DNA of 64,000 bases from Eonycteris spelaea (Eukaryota > Chordata > Mammalia > Chiroptera > Pteropodidae): positions 248,001 to 312,000 of the forward strand of contig PUFA01000287.1 in assembly GCA_003508835.1 (NCBI GenBank). Direction: 5' to 3'. The translations under genes were made by a program, and so were the position numbers. Shown piece after piece: positions 1 through 15,300 of the stretch. Position 1 is the first letter of the stretch. The number at the start of each line of letters is the position of its first letter. A model generated the notes under the pieces. It saw only the letters and a list, made by a program, of their open reading frames with translations, did no database searches and was not told the origin of the DNA.

Positions 1-2193
1 CCAGGGACATGAAGGGAGAAACTGAATTGTGTGGCTTCAGAATGAGAGCTGTAAGGGCAGCCACCATTGTTTTTGTGTTGACCCTTTCTGCAACACAAGC
101 CTGAAGGTACAGGCAGGCAGGGACCAAGTCTGAATCTGCATTATCCTGGTGAACACCATTTGCCCCACCCTGGTGACTCCTGAGATCCCACCCTACCTAA
201 TTCACATACCCCGCAAGCCTCTTTTAGTGGCTGTTCCCCATAGGTAGCTGGCCTCAGCCCATGCTGAAGACTTTCCTTAAAATTCTCAAAGGTCCAGTGG
301 CCCCAGATAGGCAGTGGCTGGCCTCAGCATGCCCTGAGACTTTTGCTGAGTGGTCCCGTCCCAGTACGAGTGGCAGCCCACTTCATTTCATAGTGTTGCT
401 TTTCTCACATGCCTCTAAGATCAACACAAGCAGCTATCAATCTCAAATCACTTTCTGCTCTAGCCAGAGGTATCCTGAGTGGGACACAGATTGTGGCAGA
501 TCTAGGTCAGCACCAGAGACATTCCCAAGAGTCCCCAGAATCAAGGCACCCAATGGCCAGGTTCAGACCACAATGGAGCACCATCTGATTAGTTCCACAA
601 AGGACACACCAAAAGGATTGACTCAGCAGGCACCAGAGCCCAACTAAGGTAAATTCTGCTCTTTCGGGTCAGCTCCCCTTCACAGCAGCTCTTCTACTGT
701 GGTTCTGACCAGTCATTACAGTCAGTCAAGGTTCAACTACAGCAAGTGGTCATGTACAACCCACATAATTCACAGTCCTAGAGCATCCAGCTCATGTGAG
801 CAAGAAAGACTGTGCCACTGAGCTCCACAGGACACCTACTATCTAAAGCCACCTGCCAAGACCGGGAGACATAGCAGATCTACCTAATACATAGGAAGAA
901 AACACAGGGAGGCAGCCAAATGAGAAAACAAAGAAAAATGTTCCAAATGAAAGAACAGGTGAAAACTCCAGTGAAAGAACTAAACAAAATGGAGGTGCAC
1001 AATCTACCAGATGCAGAGGTCAAAATAATGGTTTAAGGATGCTTAATGAATTTAAGGGAAGAATAGATGAACTCAGTGAGGACGTCACAAAGACATAGTA
1101 AGCATTAAAAAGGACATAGAAACCAAAAAAAAAAAAAAATAGAATCAATCAGAAATGAAGACTACAATAACTGAAGTGAAGAATACACTAAAAGGAATCA
1201 ACAATAGACTGGATAGAGCAGAGGATTGAATCAGTGACTTGGAAGACACAGTAGCAAAAAACATCCAATCAGAATAGCAAAAGAAAAAAATAATTTTAAA
1301 AATGAGGATAGTTCAAGGGACCTCTGAGACAACATCCATGTCATAGAGGCACTGCTAGGGGAAGAGAGAGAGCAAGAAATTAAACACCTATTTGGAGAAA
1401 TAATAATGAAAAACTTTTCTAACCTGGTGAAGAAAATGGACATATGTGTCCAGGAAGCATAGAGGGTCCCAAACAAAAATGAAACCAAACAGGTTCACAA
1501 CAAGACATATCATAAATAATTAAAATACCAAAGATTAAAGACATAGAATCCTAAAATCAGCAAGAGAAACGTAATCAGTTACCTACAAGAGAGTGCCTAC
1601 AAGATTATCAACTGATTTCTCAACAGAAACTTTGCAGGCCAGAAGGGTTAGGCTTGAAATAGTCAAAGTGATTACAAGCAAGGACCTACAACCAAACGCC
1701 TCTACCCAGCAAGCTTCACAGGCAAGAAAAAGCTAAACAAATTTATCACCACCTACAACCAAAACACCTCTACCCAGCAAGCTTCACAGGCAAGAAAAAG
1801 CTAAACAAATTTATCACCACCGTATCAGTCTTATAAGAAATGTTAAAGAACTTTTTAAAGAAGGAACCAAAAAAAGAACATAAATATGAATAATAAAATG
1901 GCAATAACTGCATATGATCAATAATCACTTTAAATTTACATGGATTACGTGTGCCAGTCAAAAGACATAGGGTGGCTGAATTGATAAGAAAACAGACCCT
2001 TACATATGCTGTCTACAAGAGATTTCAGATCAGCACACACACACATACTGAAAGTAAAGGGATGAAAAAAGATATTTCATGCAAATAGAAATGAAAAAAA
2101 AAAGTTGGGGTAGCAATATTTATATCAGATAAAATAGACTTTAAAACAAAGTCTATAACAAAGGACAGAGATAGTTCATAATGATACACTTTG
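1..2193 (+). mobile_element. L1 fragment (a): 5' UTR, ORF1 and start of ORF2
   Basis: This is a degraded LINE-1 in sense orientation to TRPC4. Roughly 1-890 is the GC-richer 5' UTR, with a chance open frame at 261-647. From about 890 the sequence is A-rich and follows L1 ORF1: an AGAACTAAACAAAATGGAGG stretch, then CAGAAACTTTGCAGGCCAGA near 1625. The start of ORF2 follows (AAAAGACATAGGGTGGCTGA, 1960-1979). It stops matching L1 at about 2193, inside the endonuclease region. ORF1 is broken by stops, a poly-A interruption near 1125 and a tandem duplication. The reverse transcriptase and 3' UTR are absent. Confidence 0.85.
1685..1820 (+). repeat. 67/68-bp tandem duplication inside L1 ORF1
   Basis: Two adjacent copies, about 1685-1751 and 1752-1819, each begin CCTACAACCAAA and end with AATTTATCACCACC. 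They differ by an extra A and one substitution near the start of the second copy. The duplication lies at the end of the L1 ORF1 remnant. Confidence 0.9.
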
Positions 2194-2689
2194 TACACTT
2201 TATCTATTTGAATTATTGCTAAAGTGCCTCATCTGAAGTATTACTGGAGATAAACAGTTTTTTGAGACTATTTACACTTGAAAATTAAAAAAAAAACAAT
2301 AACAGTAATTTTATATTTGTAAAGGATTTGGCATCAGATTTATATCATTTATGTGAATTTTCTATAACTCAATTGGTTGCATTATACAAACATTCCATAC
2401 TGTTCAAATTGTAAATGGTGAAAAATGAATGTTAATGAGTGTTTCACTATGAGAAGTTTTACAAAGAAACATAGTGACATTATTTAAATTAAAAAAAAAA
2501 GATTTTATAAAATGTTGGAATTCAGATTAAAGAAAAATAAAGTTATGTTTTCTCTAATTTTCTCTTGTCTTTTGGGGGAAGAAAAAACTATATTTATCCT
2601 GTAAAAGACTGGCAAAATTTATGAACCTCGTTCAACATTCCTTTGGTATGCTGTCTGAAATTCACAGGCATGAACAAATTGATAAATAT
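2194..2689. other. Unique intron sequence
   Basis: AT-rich sequence between the end of the L1 fragment and the TRPC4 acceptor. I see no repeat family or conserved element in it. Confidence 0.6.
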
Positions 2690-2719
2690 TTATCACTTCT
2701 GTTTTTCTCTTTTTTCTAG
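2690..2719 (+). other. TRPC4 splice acceptor
   Basis: A run of mostly T and C (2700-2717) is followed by AG at 2718-2719, directly before the first valine codon of the exon. The preceding intron is entered from upstream of the window and includes the L1 fragment at 1-2193. Confidence 0.9.
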
Positions 2720-5040
<2,321 letters not shown>

Positions 5041-5049
5041 TCTTATTTA

Positions 5050-5300
5050 TTTTATTTATTCATTAACTTCTTTATTCACTGAGTCTTTGAACGAATATTT
5101 TATAGGACACATTCCAGGCAATATGCAGGACATTTAAGATTTTGTGGCTTTGCCCTTGTAGAGCTTACAGTCTGTTACTGGGAGACGATAAAATGTTAAC
5201 AACCTGTGAGGTCAGTATGATCCCATTTTAAAGGAGACAAAGCAGAAACTCAAAGGATTGTTAGTCTAATATCACATAACTGATTAGTAGGAATGACTAT
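5050..5300 (-). mobile_element. L2 3' end remnant
   Basis: Reading +, a diverged form of the L2 3' end appears in reverse: an ATTCACTGAGTC / GAATATTTTATAGG segment, then a TTGTAGAGCTTACAGTCTG stretch and GGGAGACGATAAA. This matches the order of the L2 tail region in antisense. Confidence 0.5.
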
Positions 5301-5339
5301 TTTTAGTGATTCAAAAACAAAACAGAGAGCACTATATTT

Positions 5340-6830
5340 TTTTAGGCACTAAATTAAAATATATATTGCATAATATTTTAGGCACTAAATTTAAAAAATG
5401 TATATGTGTATACATAAGTTATTTGTGAAGATGGTGCAAATCCAAAGTTTAGCATACTTCATGGCCTGTTTGCCCATGGAAGAGTAGCCATCTATTATTA
5501 TTAGTTATTACTATTGTCAAAAAACATAATTTAACCAAGAAAATTTAAATATTGAGTTGGCTTTATTAAGTGATTCATGATCGATTTGAAATGAAAAATT
5601 TCTTATAAAACATAAAATAGAAAATCTTAAGTTTAAATTAGTTATAAAACAGTTTTTATTTGATACTGATTTAAATAAATACAAATGAAAAGATTAAGCA
5701 ATTTTTTTCAAAGAAGCATAGCCTTTTATTCACCAAAATTTGTATATTCACAAGATAAGCAGTTCTTTCCAATGTAGCTTTTGTCACAGAAACAAAAGCT
5801 GCACAAAACATTAGAATAATGCTATCTTTGAAAACTTTTACTATGTATTGGACTTCTTTTTTTGGCTCTCAAATAAATTACAGTATTTTGCATAAAACTG
5901 GTACTTCTGACTCTATGATGACTGACAAATAGGGCTAGCAATAAGATCTGCTATTTTCCATTATTCAGATGCAATTATTTAGTTTGTTAATGATGAAGAA
6001 TTATTTCTTTTGTTTCTTTTGCAAAAATGTTTACATTTAAATTTGAGTTATTTTTCTTAGCCATATTACTTAATGTCCCAAATTTTCTCCATCACTCATT
6101 GCTAAATGAAATTAAGAATTACCAGTTTTTGAAATTATGGATTTAACATCTTACCCCAACCCACATATTCCTGAAAAATACAAAAAACAAGTTTATCTTT
6201 TGGGAATTTATGAAACAGAAATACTATTGTTCTCAAGAAATATTTGATGGTTTGCAATATAACATAAATTCCTACTGTTTCCTTATAAATTATACATATG
6301 AAAGGAAGCTTTTTAACTTATCCCTATCCCTATTTTCTTTTGATCCTATGAAGCATATTCATGTACGATCTTTTGCTAATTATTTTTTGTTTGAATTCTT
6401 GGAAACAAAAACATACAGTAAAATTCTCTAGGATTTATAATGCCTGTGCTATAATTTAGTGACTTGTAATTCTGAAGCTGCATTTTTAAGTTGTTTACAG
6501 TACTTCATTACAGCAGTCTGAACTGACTAAGATATCCATAAAATCATGAAAAATGATAAATTGTTATCTTAAGCCCCTCAGTTTTACAGCATAGAAAATT
6601 GAATCACCAAAGCCTGGCAACCTCATTTCCAGTTATATTTCTTAATATTTCCTAATTATTTTCCTCCTTTCCAGCCTTAATGCTTCATGCTCCTTTTTTG
6701 AAGTAGTCTTAGACTAGTGTACCTCACCCAGTGTTCTACATCCATGGTTCCAATCTTGACTCATCTAAATGCAAACTATACACCAGAATTTTTGATATGT
6801 AAATATTTCCCATATTAAATTTTTATTAAA
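5340..6830. other. Unique intron sequence
   Basis: Very AT-rich. The only hint of a repeat is at 6500-6530 (ATTACAGCAGTCTGAACTGA), resembling the 3' end of a MaLR LTR, but too short to call. Confidence 0.5.
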
Positions 6831-6834
6831 ATAG

Positions 6835-7335
6835 AATAAACTTTAATATATTATTTTTATTGTGGCAAAATATATATGTAACAATAAATGTACTATCTTA
6901 ACCATTTTAAGTATACAATTTAGTGGCATTAACTACATTCACATTGCTGGGTAACCATCTCCACTATCCATCTCCAAAACTTTTTCATCTTCTTAAACTG
7001 AAATTCAGACCCATTAAACAATAACTCCACCTTCTCTTACCTCCCTATCCCCTGGAAACAGGTATTCTACTTTCTGTCTCTAAAAGTTTTATTATTCTAA
7101 GTACCTTATATAAGTGGAATTATGCAATATCTGTCCTTTTGTGTCTACCTTATATCGCTTGCCATAATGTCTTCAAAGTTCACCCACATTGTGGCATGTA
7201 TCACAATTTCATTCTTTTTAAGACTGAAAAATATTCCATTGTTTGTGTATTCTACATTTTGTTTATCCTTTCATCTGTTGAAGGATATTTGGGTTGTTTC
7301 CATCTTTTGGCTATCATGAATAATGCTGCTATATC
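6835..7335 (-). mobile_element. L1M-type 3' end fragment
   Basis: Read on +, this is the reverse complement of an older L1 3' UTR and ORF2 tail. It contains GTATACAATTTAGTGGCATT, the GCTGGGTAACCATC block, CACCCACATTGTGGCATG and the closing TATCATGAATAATGCTGCTA. The overlapping small open frames at 7122-7381 are chance frames in it. Confidence 0.75.
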
Positions 7336-7349
7336 GTGTTATTTAAAAC

Positions 7350-7860
7350 CCAAACCTGGTTCTCTATCCCTTACTTTGTAGATCCTATAAGATAAAAACC
7401 AAGCTTCTTAACAAAATGTATCATAGTCTGACCCTGACTTACTCCCTAGTTTCATGCCTTCAACTTTCATTTTGTGTTCAGCAAGTCCAGTTGGCTAGTG
7501 TTTCTTCTCCTACACTATGTTCTGTGAATGCTACCTCTACATTTTCTTGTTAATTTATTACCTTGAAATACAACCATTACTTCTGGCTAGATATTACTCA
7601 CACTTTAAGGCATTAAGACTGATGCTTCAGAAAGGTTCCCACATTCCTTCCCTCAGACTGGGTCTGCATTCCTCTTCTGTGTATAGAGCATGTTTATTTA
7701 CCATATTATTTTATAGTTAATTGTGTATATGTTTCTCCACATCATTACACTGGGAGCTCATTGAAACCAAAAGCTCTGATTTTTAATTTACCATGTTTAG
7801 CACAGTGGTAGCAGTGGTATGGTAGTATGAGTTCAACAAATATTTTTGGAACTAATAATA
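7350..7860 (+). mobile_element. L2 remnant
   Basis: Sense-oriented L2 3' region. It shows the ATCCTATAAGATAAAAACCA start, a central CCTCAGACTGGGTCTGCATTC-like part, the ACACTGGGAGCTCATTGAAA block, and a tail resembling TTCAACAAATATTTTTGGAA. Confidence 0.65.
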
Positions 7861-10169
7861 TTTCTCTTCAAGTCAAATATGTCATTTTTGTAATTCTTCG
7901 ATGTAGCCTTTCTAAAGAATTTTATGGTGCAGAGTACCTTAATCACAGATGAGGAGAAAGGAGCAAAGCTTTGTGTATAATTTTAATTGACTGCCCTCTA
8001 TGTAGATAACACTGATAAATGCTATAGGAAGAGATGAAAGAAACAATAGATAGTTTCCTTTGGGGTAGTTGAAAGAAAGTGCTACTTACATGATATTTAA
8101 GGAAATATCAAAAATGTGGTTTTTCAGTATGAGTTTACTTTTTGTTAATTTAAGATTTATTTTTTAACATAAAATAAAATGTAATAATATTATTCCATCT
8201 TTTTCCTTTATGCATTTTGACTTTTATCTGTTTTAATAAACATTTCTGTAAATATTATTCACATAGCATCAATCATGTAATACAGTTTAGGTGCCAAAAA
8301 AAACCTGTAACAACTATTAAAATATAACTGAGATGTTATATTGAGCCATTTTACTTTTTCCCTTTCTATATATTTTTCTCTTTTTTTCCCATTTCAATTT
8401 TACTTACTGTTTTATCATTTCTTCATGGGCTACTGGTTGCTGATACATATCTGGCTAAGACTTCAGTTCTAGAGACAGAGTTTTGAGTTTTGTAGCTTTC
8501 TCTGTTGAGAAGAAAATAGTCACTATCCCAGAACACACAAGCAACACTGGCCTTTAAGATAAGGCCAACAATACACGGTAGTAACTGTGTGGATTGAGTA
8601 TCTTAGAATCTTCACAAACTATTTCAGAAATGCAATGAATGAATATGCAAGAAAATCAATTAATCAAGGAAATTCAGGAACAAAAATACCTAAAAATAAT
8701 ACTAATAATGTTCCAATTAGTTGGAACTTAAATGACATTTTTTCTTTATAATAATCAGATTGCATGAAAATCATTGGCTGAAAATCTAACATATTATGTA
8801 TTACTCTCTTTTTAAACAAAATAGAACATAATTAACTTTTTTTATAATTTAAACTTTGGAATAAACCTCAGTTATTATATTCTGTGGTCTATTTGTAAGT
8901 TTAGGATTTTTAAGCACTGATATTAATAGCTACTTTAGCCTATGTGAAATTATAGCAGAAATCTACTTTTTTCATAGTTTTAAATTCTCTCTCTTCATTA
9001 TTAGGCATCCAACTATCAGTTCTTAATAGTATCAATACAGCTTTTTTTATATATATTTACTTATTTTAATCAATTTCAGATAAAGCAACCCTATAACTAC
9101 AGTAAAGTATCACAAAAATAGAATGTTTGACTTGAACAAAAATAGTAGTGCCACAAACATTTGCTGAATTCATATCACATATCTTGGAGAAGGATGGGAA
9201 AAATTGTTTACCTGAGGGCCTGTGGATTCCTTTATAAATATAATGTATAAGATTAAATGCCTGAATACTGTGACATTTATTCAACTTGTCTAAGACCTTT
9301 TTTTTTTTTTTAACTTTTTTGAATTTCAGATTGTTCAAGGTTGTCTTACAAATAACTTGTATTTTAAATGAATTTGCTTGTGTGTGTTTGGAGGTATGGA
9401 TATGATGCCATGTTATGAAAATGGTTAAGCCTTTTTAAAATTAAACTGTTATTAATCTAAACAATGCAGAACTATTTGTATAGACTTGTAAGAAGGATGT
9501 ATATAAATTTTAATTAATTTAACCAAACATTTATCAACTTGGAAACAGTAGGGGAAATGTTGCTAATATTTAGAGAATAATTTAATTACAAGCAAAATGC
9601 AGTGAACTTTTTAACCAATGATATTAAATAAATTTAAGGACTTGATGTAAACCAAATCACCTAGTTAAGTAGGTGATCTTTATTTTTGCTCTAATAGTTC
9701 ATGAAATCTTTCACCAAGTTTTCATGCAAAATATGTTGCCATTGTTATGGTTTGAACTGCTTTTGTAAAAGGCAAGCAAAAATTAGTAGAAAAATCTCTA
9801 TAAGTAAATAATCTAGAGATATTTGGGAAGAAGTGGTGAGAGGTTATTGGCAACGATATTTAACATACACAATAACGTCCTTTGTGGTAATAATAGCTTT
9901 AAGTTTTGCTGAAAAATTTGAACATTTTTTCCCTTCAAGCAGTGGGAAATATTCAATCAGGGATGTAACAATAATAAATCTGTAAAACTATTAACTCCGA
10001 TAGCATGAATAAGTTATTTTATTTTTAGCATGTTACTTCCACCATGTTATGTAGGTCTCACTTTCATTATCTGTATAATAAAGTTATAGGAGACCCTATC
10101 TCCAAAATCCTTTTATTTTAATATTATATTGAAGGCAATTTTAATACAGTAATCAGTTAGAATGCTTTA
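7861..10169. other. Unique intron sequence
   Basis: AT-rich intron. I recognise no repeat family and no conserved frame. The open frame on the - strand at 9066-9338 has low complexity and no family resemblance. Confidence 0.55.
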
Positions 10170-10341
10170 ATGGGATGAATTGTGTTTCCCCCAAAATTCA
10201 CACACTGAAGCACTAACCTTTAGCATGACAGTATTTGGACATAGGGCCTTTAAAGAAGTAGCCGATTTAAAACTAGAGAATTAAAAGTGGACCTTTATCT
10301 AATTACAATGTTGTCCCTACAAGAAGAAGAAAAATATACCA

Positions 10342-10384
<43 letters not shown>

Positions 10385-10590
10385 GAGAAGAAAGACCAGG
10401 TGAGAACGCAGTAAGAAGGCAGCCTCCTGTAAGCCAAAGAGAATGGCCACAGAAGAAAATAAATATACCCACATCTTAATCTTGGACTTCTAGCCTACAA
10501 AATTGAGAGAAAATAATTTTCAGTTATTTAAGCCTCCAGGTTTGTGTTAATTTTTTATGGCAGCTCTAACAAACATGCAAATGTATTAAT
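10170..10590 (+). mobile_element. MaLR (MLT1-like) LTR with internal CA repeat
   Basis: An ERVL-MaLR LTR in sense orientation. It begins GGATGAATTGTGTTTCCCCC, has the ATTTGGACATAGGGCCTTTA block, then TTGGACTTCTAGCCTACAAA and the terminal GGCAGCTCTAACAAACATGC. A (CA)n tract at 10344-10379 has expanded inside it. No internal retroviral genes are present, so it is a solo LTR. Confidence 0.8.
10344..10379. repeat. (CA)n microsatellite
   Basis: About 18 CA units inside the MaLR LTR. Confidence 0.97.
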
Positions 10591-10974
10591 AGTTTTTTTC
10601 TTAAATTCCATGTAATATATATATGTTCATTATAGTTTATGCATTGCTCACAACTGATTCGTATATAATTCCAGTTGCTACCTTATGAAATTAATATTAT
10701 TATTTATTTTAAATAAAACTGAAAGGGAAAATATAGTAAACATAAGGAAAAACATTTGAAGAAATTAATTTCCTAAAAAAAATCAATTAACCTCTAAGAA
10801 AAATAGTCTTATACTGAAGATGGAAGATCCCGAAAACCAATTTAAGATGAAAGTCAAACAAGTAAAGCAAAAAATCAAAGCAAACTTGAGATTTTGGATG
10901 TAAGTTGAATTTTAATTGTATTTTTAAAGCAACATTTTTTCTCAAGAAAATATTATCAAATTAAATTTTAAAAT

Positions 10975-13425
10975 ATATAAAATAATTATACACTGCAACC
11001 AAGGGGATTTATTCCAGGTAATGCAAGGCTGATTCAACATTCTAAACCAATTAATGTAATCCACTACATCAACTAAAAAAGAAAAATCACATGATTACAT
11101 CAATGATGCAGAAAAAGCACTTGACAAAATCCAACACCCATTCCTGATAAAAATTACCAATAAATTAGGGATAGAGGGGAGCCTCCTTGAGTTAAGAAAA
11201 AATATCTACAAGTAAACCTGCAGCTAACATCATAAAAATGAGAAACATGAAGCTTTCTCACTAAGGTCAAATACAAGGGGAGAGTGTCCCTTCTTACCAC
11301 TCTTTTTCACCATTATGCTGGAAATTATAGCTAATGCAGTAAGACAAGAATAAGAAATGAAATGTGTACCAATTGGGAAAGAACAAATAAAATTATGTTT
11401 GCTGTTGAAGTGATTGTTTATGTAGAAAATCTGAAAAAAAATATCTAAAAAGCTTCTGATACTAATAAGTGATTTTAGCAAGAATGTAGGATTCAAGGTT
11501 AATATATAAAATCAATTTGTTTCCTATATGTTAACAATGAACAAGGAGAATTTCAATTTAAAAGCACAATACCATTTATATTACTACTCCCACAAATGAC
11601 ATACTTAGCTATAAATCTAACAAAATACATACAAGAGCTATTTTAGGAAAACTACAAAATTGTGATAAGTAAAATTTAAAAAGTGCTAAACAGAGATGCT
11701 CATGAATGGGAAGGTTTAACACCATCAAGGTATCAGTTCTTCCTAACTTGATCTACAGATTCAGTGCAATCCCAATCAAAACCCTAGAGGTTATTTTGTA
11801 TATATTGTAAAACTAGTTAAGTTTATAAGGATAGGCAAAAGACCCAGAATGGCAAACACGATATGAAGGAGAACAAAATTGGAGGCTGGTATTATTTAAT
11901 GTGAGGACTTATTCTACAACTACAGTAAACAAGACATTGAAGTGTTGATAAACAAATAGTCAACAAACTGAATAGAGAGCCCAGAAGTAGACCCCCATAA
12001 ATATAGTCAACTGAACTTTGACAAAGAAGCTAAAGCAAGTCAACGGAACAAAGATAGTCTTTTCAACAAATGCTGCTGGAGCAACAGGGTCCACATTCCA
12101 AAAAAAAAGAAAAAAGAATCTAGACCAGAACTTTTACCTTTCATAAGAGTTAACTCAATATAGATCATAGACCTAAATGTAAAACTGTAAAACTCCTAAA
12201 ATATAACAAAGAAGAAAAGTTAGATGACCTTGGGTATAGCAACAACTTTTTAGAGACAACGAAAGCATAATCCATGGTAGGAAAGATCAATAAACTGAAC
12301 TTTATTAAAATTAATCTACTCTGTGAAAAAAAAAATACCAAAAGAATGAGAAGACAAGCCACTGACTAGGAGAAAACATTTGCAAAAGACACGTCCGATA
12401 AAGAACTGTTATCCAAAATATACAAAGAACTCTTAAAAGTCAACAGTAAGAAAACAAACAACCAAGTTTAAAAATCATCCAAAGACCTTAACTAACACTT
12501 CATTGAAGATATACAGATAGCAAATAAGTATATGAAAAGATGCTCCACATCATATGTCATCAGAGGAATGTAAATTAAAACAATGAAATACCACTACACA
12601 CCTATTAAATGGCTAAAATCCAGAACAAGGGCAACACGCATTGCTGGTGAAGATGTGGAGCCACAGGAACTCTCATTCATTGCTAGTGGGAATGCAAAAT
12701 GGCACAGCCACTTTGGAAGATGGTTTGGTGGTTCCTTACAGAAGTAAGCATAGTCTTGCAATACAATCCAACAATTGTGTTTCTTGCTATTTACCCAAAG
12801 TATTTAAAAACTTGTCTATAAAAATCCTACACAAGAATGCATATAACAGCTTTACTCATAATTACCAAAACTCGGAAGCTACCATATGTCCTTCTGTAGG
12901 TGAATGATAAATAAATTGCAGTACATCCAGACAAAAGAATATTAATCAGAACCAGAATGAAATAAGCTATCAAAGCATGAAAAAAAAAAAAAAGGGAAAC
13001 TTAATATTACTAAGTGAAAGAAACCAACATGAAAAGGTTGCCTTTGACAGACTGCCAAAGGCAAAACTTGGAAAATAAAAAGATCAGTGGCTGCTAGGGT
13101 TTAGGGGTGGGAGGAAGAATGTAAAAGCAAAGCACAGAGGACTTTTAAAGCAGTACAAATTCTCATGTGATACTTATACATTTGTATAAACCCAAAGAAT
13201 GCACAAAATCAAGAGTGAACGCTAATTAAGCTGTCAACTTTAGGTGTCATGATTTATGACTTTAATTTCATCAGTTGTAACAAAGGTACCACTCCAGTGG
13301 GCAATGTTGATAATTAGGGAAGCTCTGCATGTGTGGGGCAGGAAGTATATAGGAACCCTCTGTACTTTCCTTTCAATTTGCTGTGAACCTAAAATTGCTC
13401 TAAAAATTAAAGTATTTTTAATCAA
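10975..13425 (+). mobile_element. L1 (b): ORF2 3' half and 3' UTR, 5'-truncated
   Basis: A 5'-truncated L1 in sense orientation. It enters in the reverse transcriptase region (ACTGCAACCAAGGGGATTTA) and continues through the AATCCCAATCAAAACCCTAG block and the ORF2 C-terminal region (AACTCTCATTCATTGCTAGTGGG near 12670). Its 3' UTR of L1M type ends CTAAAATTGCTCTAAAAATT followed by an A-rich tail near 13425. Stops are frequent in all frames. In the catalytic region the expected ADD codons are not intact (11400-11425), so it cannot be active. Confidence 0.88.
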
Positions 13426-13429
13426 GCTT

Positions 13430-14835
13430 TTTAAAGAAAATGCCTTACCAAATAATGCTAGAGACTACGTCTTGAGTGTCAGTAAGAAATAGAATTCTTA
13501 CTTTATTCTCCTTAATATCTCCTTTCCAAAATCTTGAATCCTTGTCTCAGTGAGATTAGTAAACGATGTCCTTAAAATAAATGCATTTAGCATGTATCTA
13601 AATGCATTCATAATAAGCTTAGTATATAATAAGAGGTAGCCTTGGTTTTATTTTATTTGGCTCCCATATTCACTTATCTTTTTCTCAACTAAAGCCATCT
13701 GTGGGTGACAACCTGAGAGAGTTCCTTCTACAGAGAGATGTATGTAATTCTGATATTATCTATGATTAAATGAGAATGTTTTTTAATTACTGAATTTTTT
13801 TAAATGTTAAGAAGTATGGAGTGAGGAAGGTTCAAACTTATGTTATTGAATTTTACCTTTTTTCTTATTGTAAGTAATTTAAAAAAGGAGAAAAAAATGA
13901 ATTAATGCTCCCTTTATAGCATCTGCTTTACACCAGTTTCTTCCAAAAGTTCCAATAGATTTTCAAAGTTTATATGTATACTTGAATATTTTATGAAACA
14001 GATGGTTAGTATTCTTCACTATTTATTGTTCACTACTTTTTGCACAAATTCTTTAGGAGAATAGAAATAAATTTTATATTTTATGAATGAATGATATATA
14101 GATACAGTCATTAGCTTCCTTATGTATCCCTCTACTTCTGTTTTAACTTTAAATGTGAGTAGGTGCATAAAGTCTACTATTTATTTCAAATTTTCTTCAA
14201 AAACACTTGTTCACATATTTTAACTTAAATAATTATTTTAGGGAAAATCTATGTATATCTGACTTTGACTGCAGTATATATAAAAGGAGAGGACTCTGAA
14301 GAAACAGGGAAGAATTAGGATTAAGAGAAAAGCAGGGACTCTTTACTTGTGTGGTTCTATGGCTAGAATGGGTTGTAAATTGAATCACAAGGGAAAAAAA
14401 ATGTATTTTTAGAGTCCTTAACCTCACTATTTACTTCTTTCTTCAGTGACTTCTGGTTGGAAGATCAGTCCCTTTATGGAAGTTTGCTCTTATTAAACTC
14501 TCCTCCAGATGTCATTCACTCATTTATTCATTTAAACATTTACCAACCTTCCAAGGATTAACCTTAACATTAACCTTCCAAGGATTCATTTAACAAGAAG
14601 TTATTGAATGCTTTCTATATTTCAAATATTTTTGAATTAATTTTATTTGAAAATGTAAAGTTTCATGTGTAATTTTGAGCCTTGTCAAAAGTTTGAAAAG
14701 GACCTCTTGCAACATCTGGGCCACTAGTCTGTGCTCAGAATGATGGTACTAATAACTTAACCAGTTCTACTTGAGAATTCTAATTATAGGTTATTAAGAT
14801 TAAAACAATCAAACAAACAAATTCACTTACACAGT
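13430..14835. other. Unique intron sequence
   Basis: AT-rich intron. It holds a small imperfect direct repeat, AACCTTCCAAGGATT at 14545-14559 and again at 14572-14586 (period 27). Nothing else stands out. Confidence 0.55.
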
Positions 14836-14839
14836 ACTG

Positions 14840-15075
14840 AGTACGTGCTGAGAAATGTTTTAAACCCTTTATAAATTCTTATGTTTTTAATCCTTACAAC
14901 AGCCTTAAGTTCTACTTTTATTATCATATTATTTGAGAAGTGTGGAAGCTGAGTCTCAAAAAAGCAAAGTACGACCTTGCCCAATATCAAAGAGCTAAGA
15001 AGTGACAGAGGATTCCATATCCTCGAGATCCCCAGTGCTTACTCCAACCACTACGCACACTGCCCTACAATGATT
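14840..15075 (+). mobile_element. MIR SINE
   Basis: A sense MIR remnant. In order it shows TACTGAGTACGTGCTGAGAAA, a TTAATCCTTACAACAGCCTT stretch, the GAGTCTCAAAAAAGC core, a CCTTGCCCAATATCAAAGAG stretch, and the closing CCAACCACTACGCACACTGCC. The open frame at 14977-15201 is chance. Confidence 0.8.
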
Positions 15076-15300
15076 ATCAACATGTTGGGCTATATCTTGA
15101 CACTCCCAGAAATGTGTAGCTTAATAACTCTTTGTTTCTTTATTATTTTGATTTTAGTATTACATGTATTATTGTTAAGTACAAAGAGATTGGAAACCTG
15201 AAAAATAGATTAACATAGGAAAAATGTCATTTCACAAAATAAGACCTATGATTATTTCCTAATTGTAAGGTGAATATTCACTAATACAGCCTGAAAGAAT

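Noticed and set aside
261..647. 128-codon open frame near the window start
   Set aside because: It lies in the GC-richer L1 5' UTR, lacks family resemblance, and is interpretable as a chance frame.
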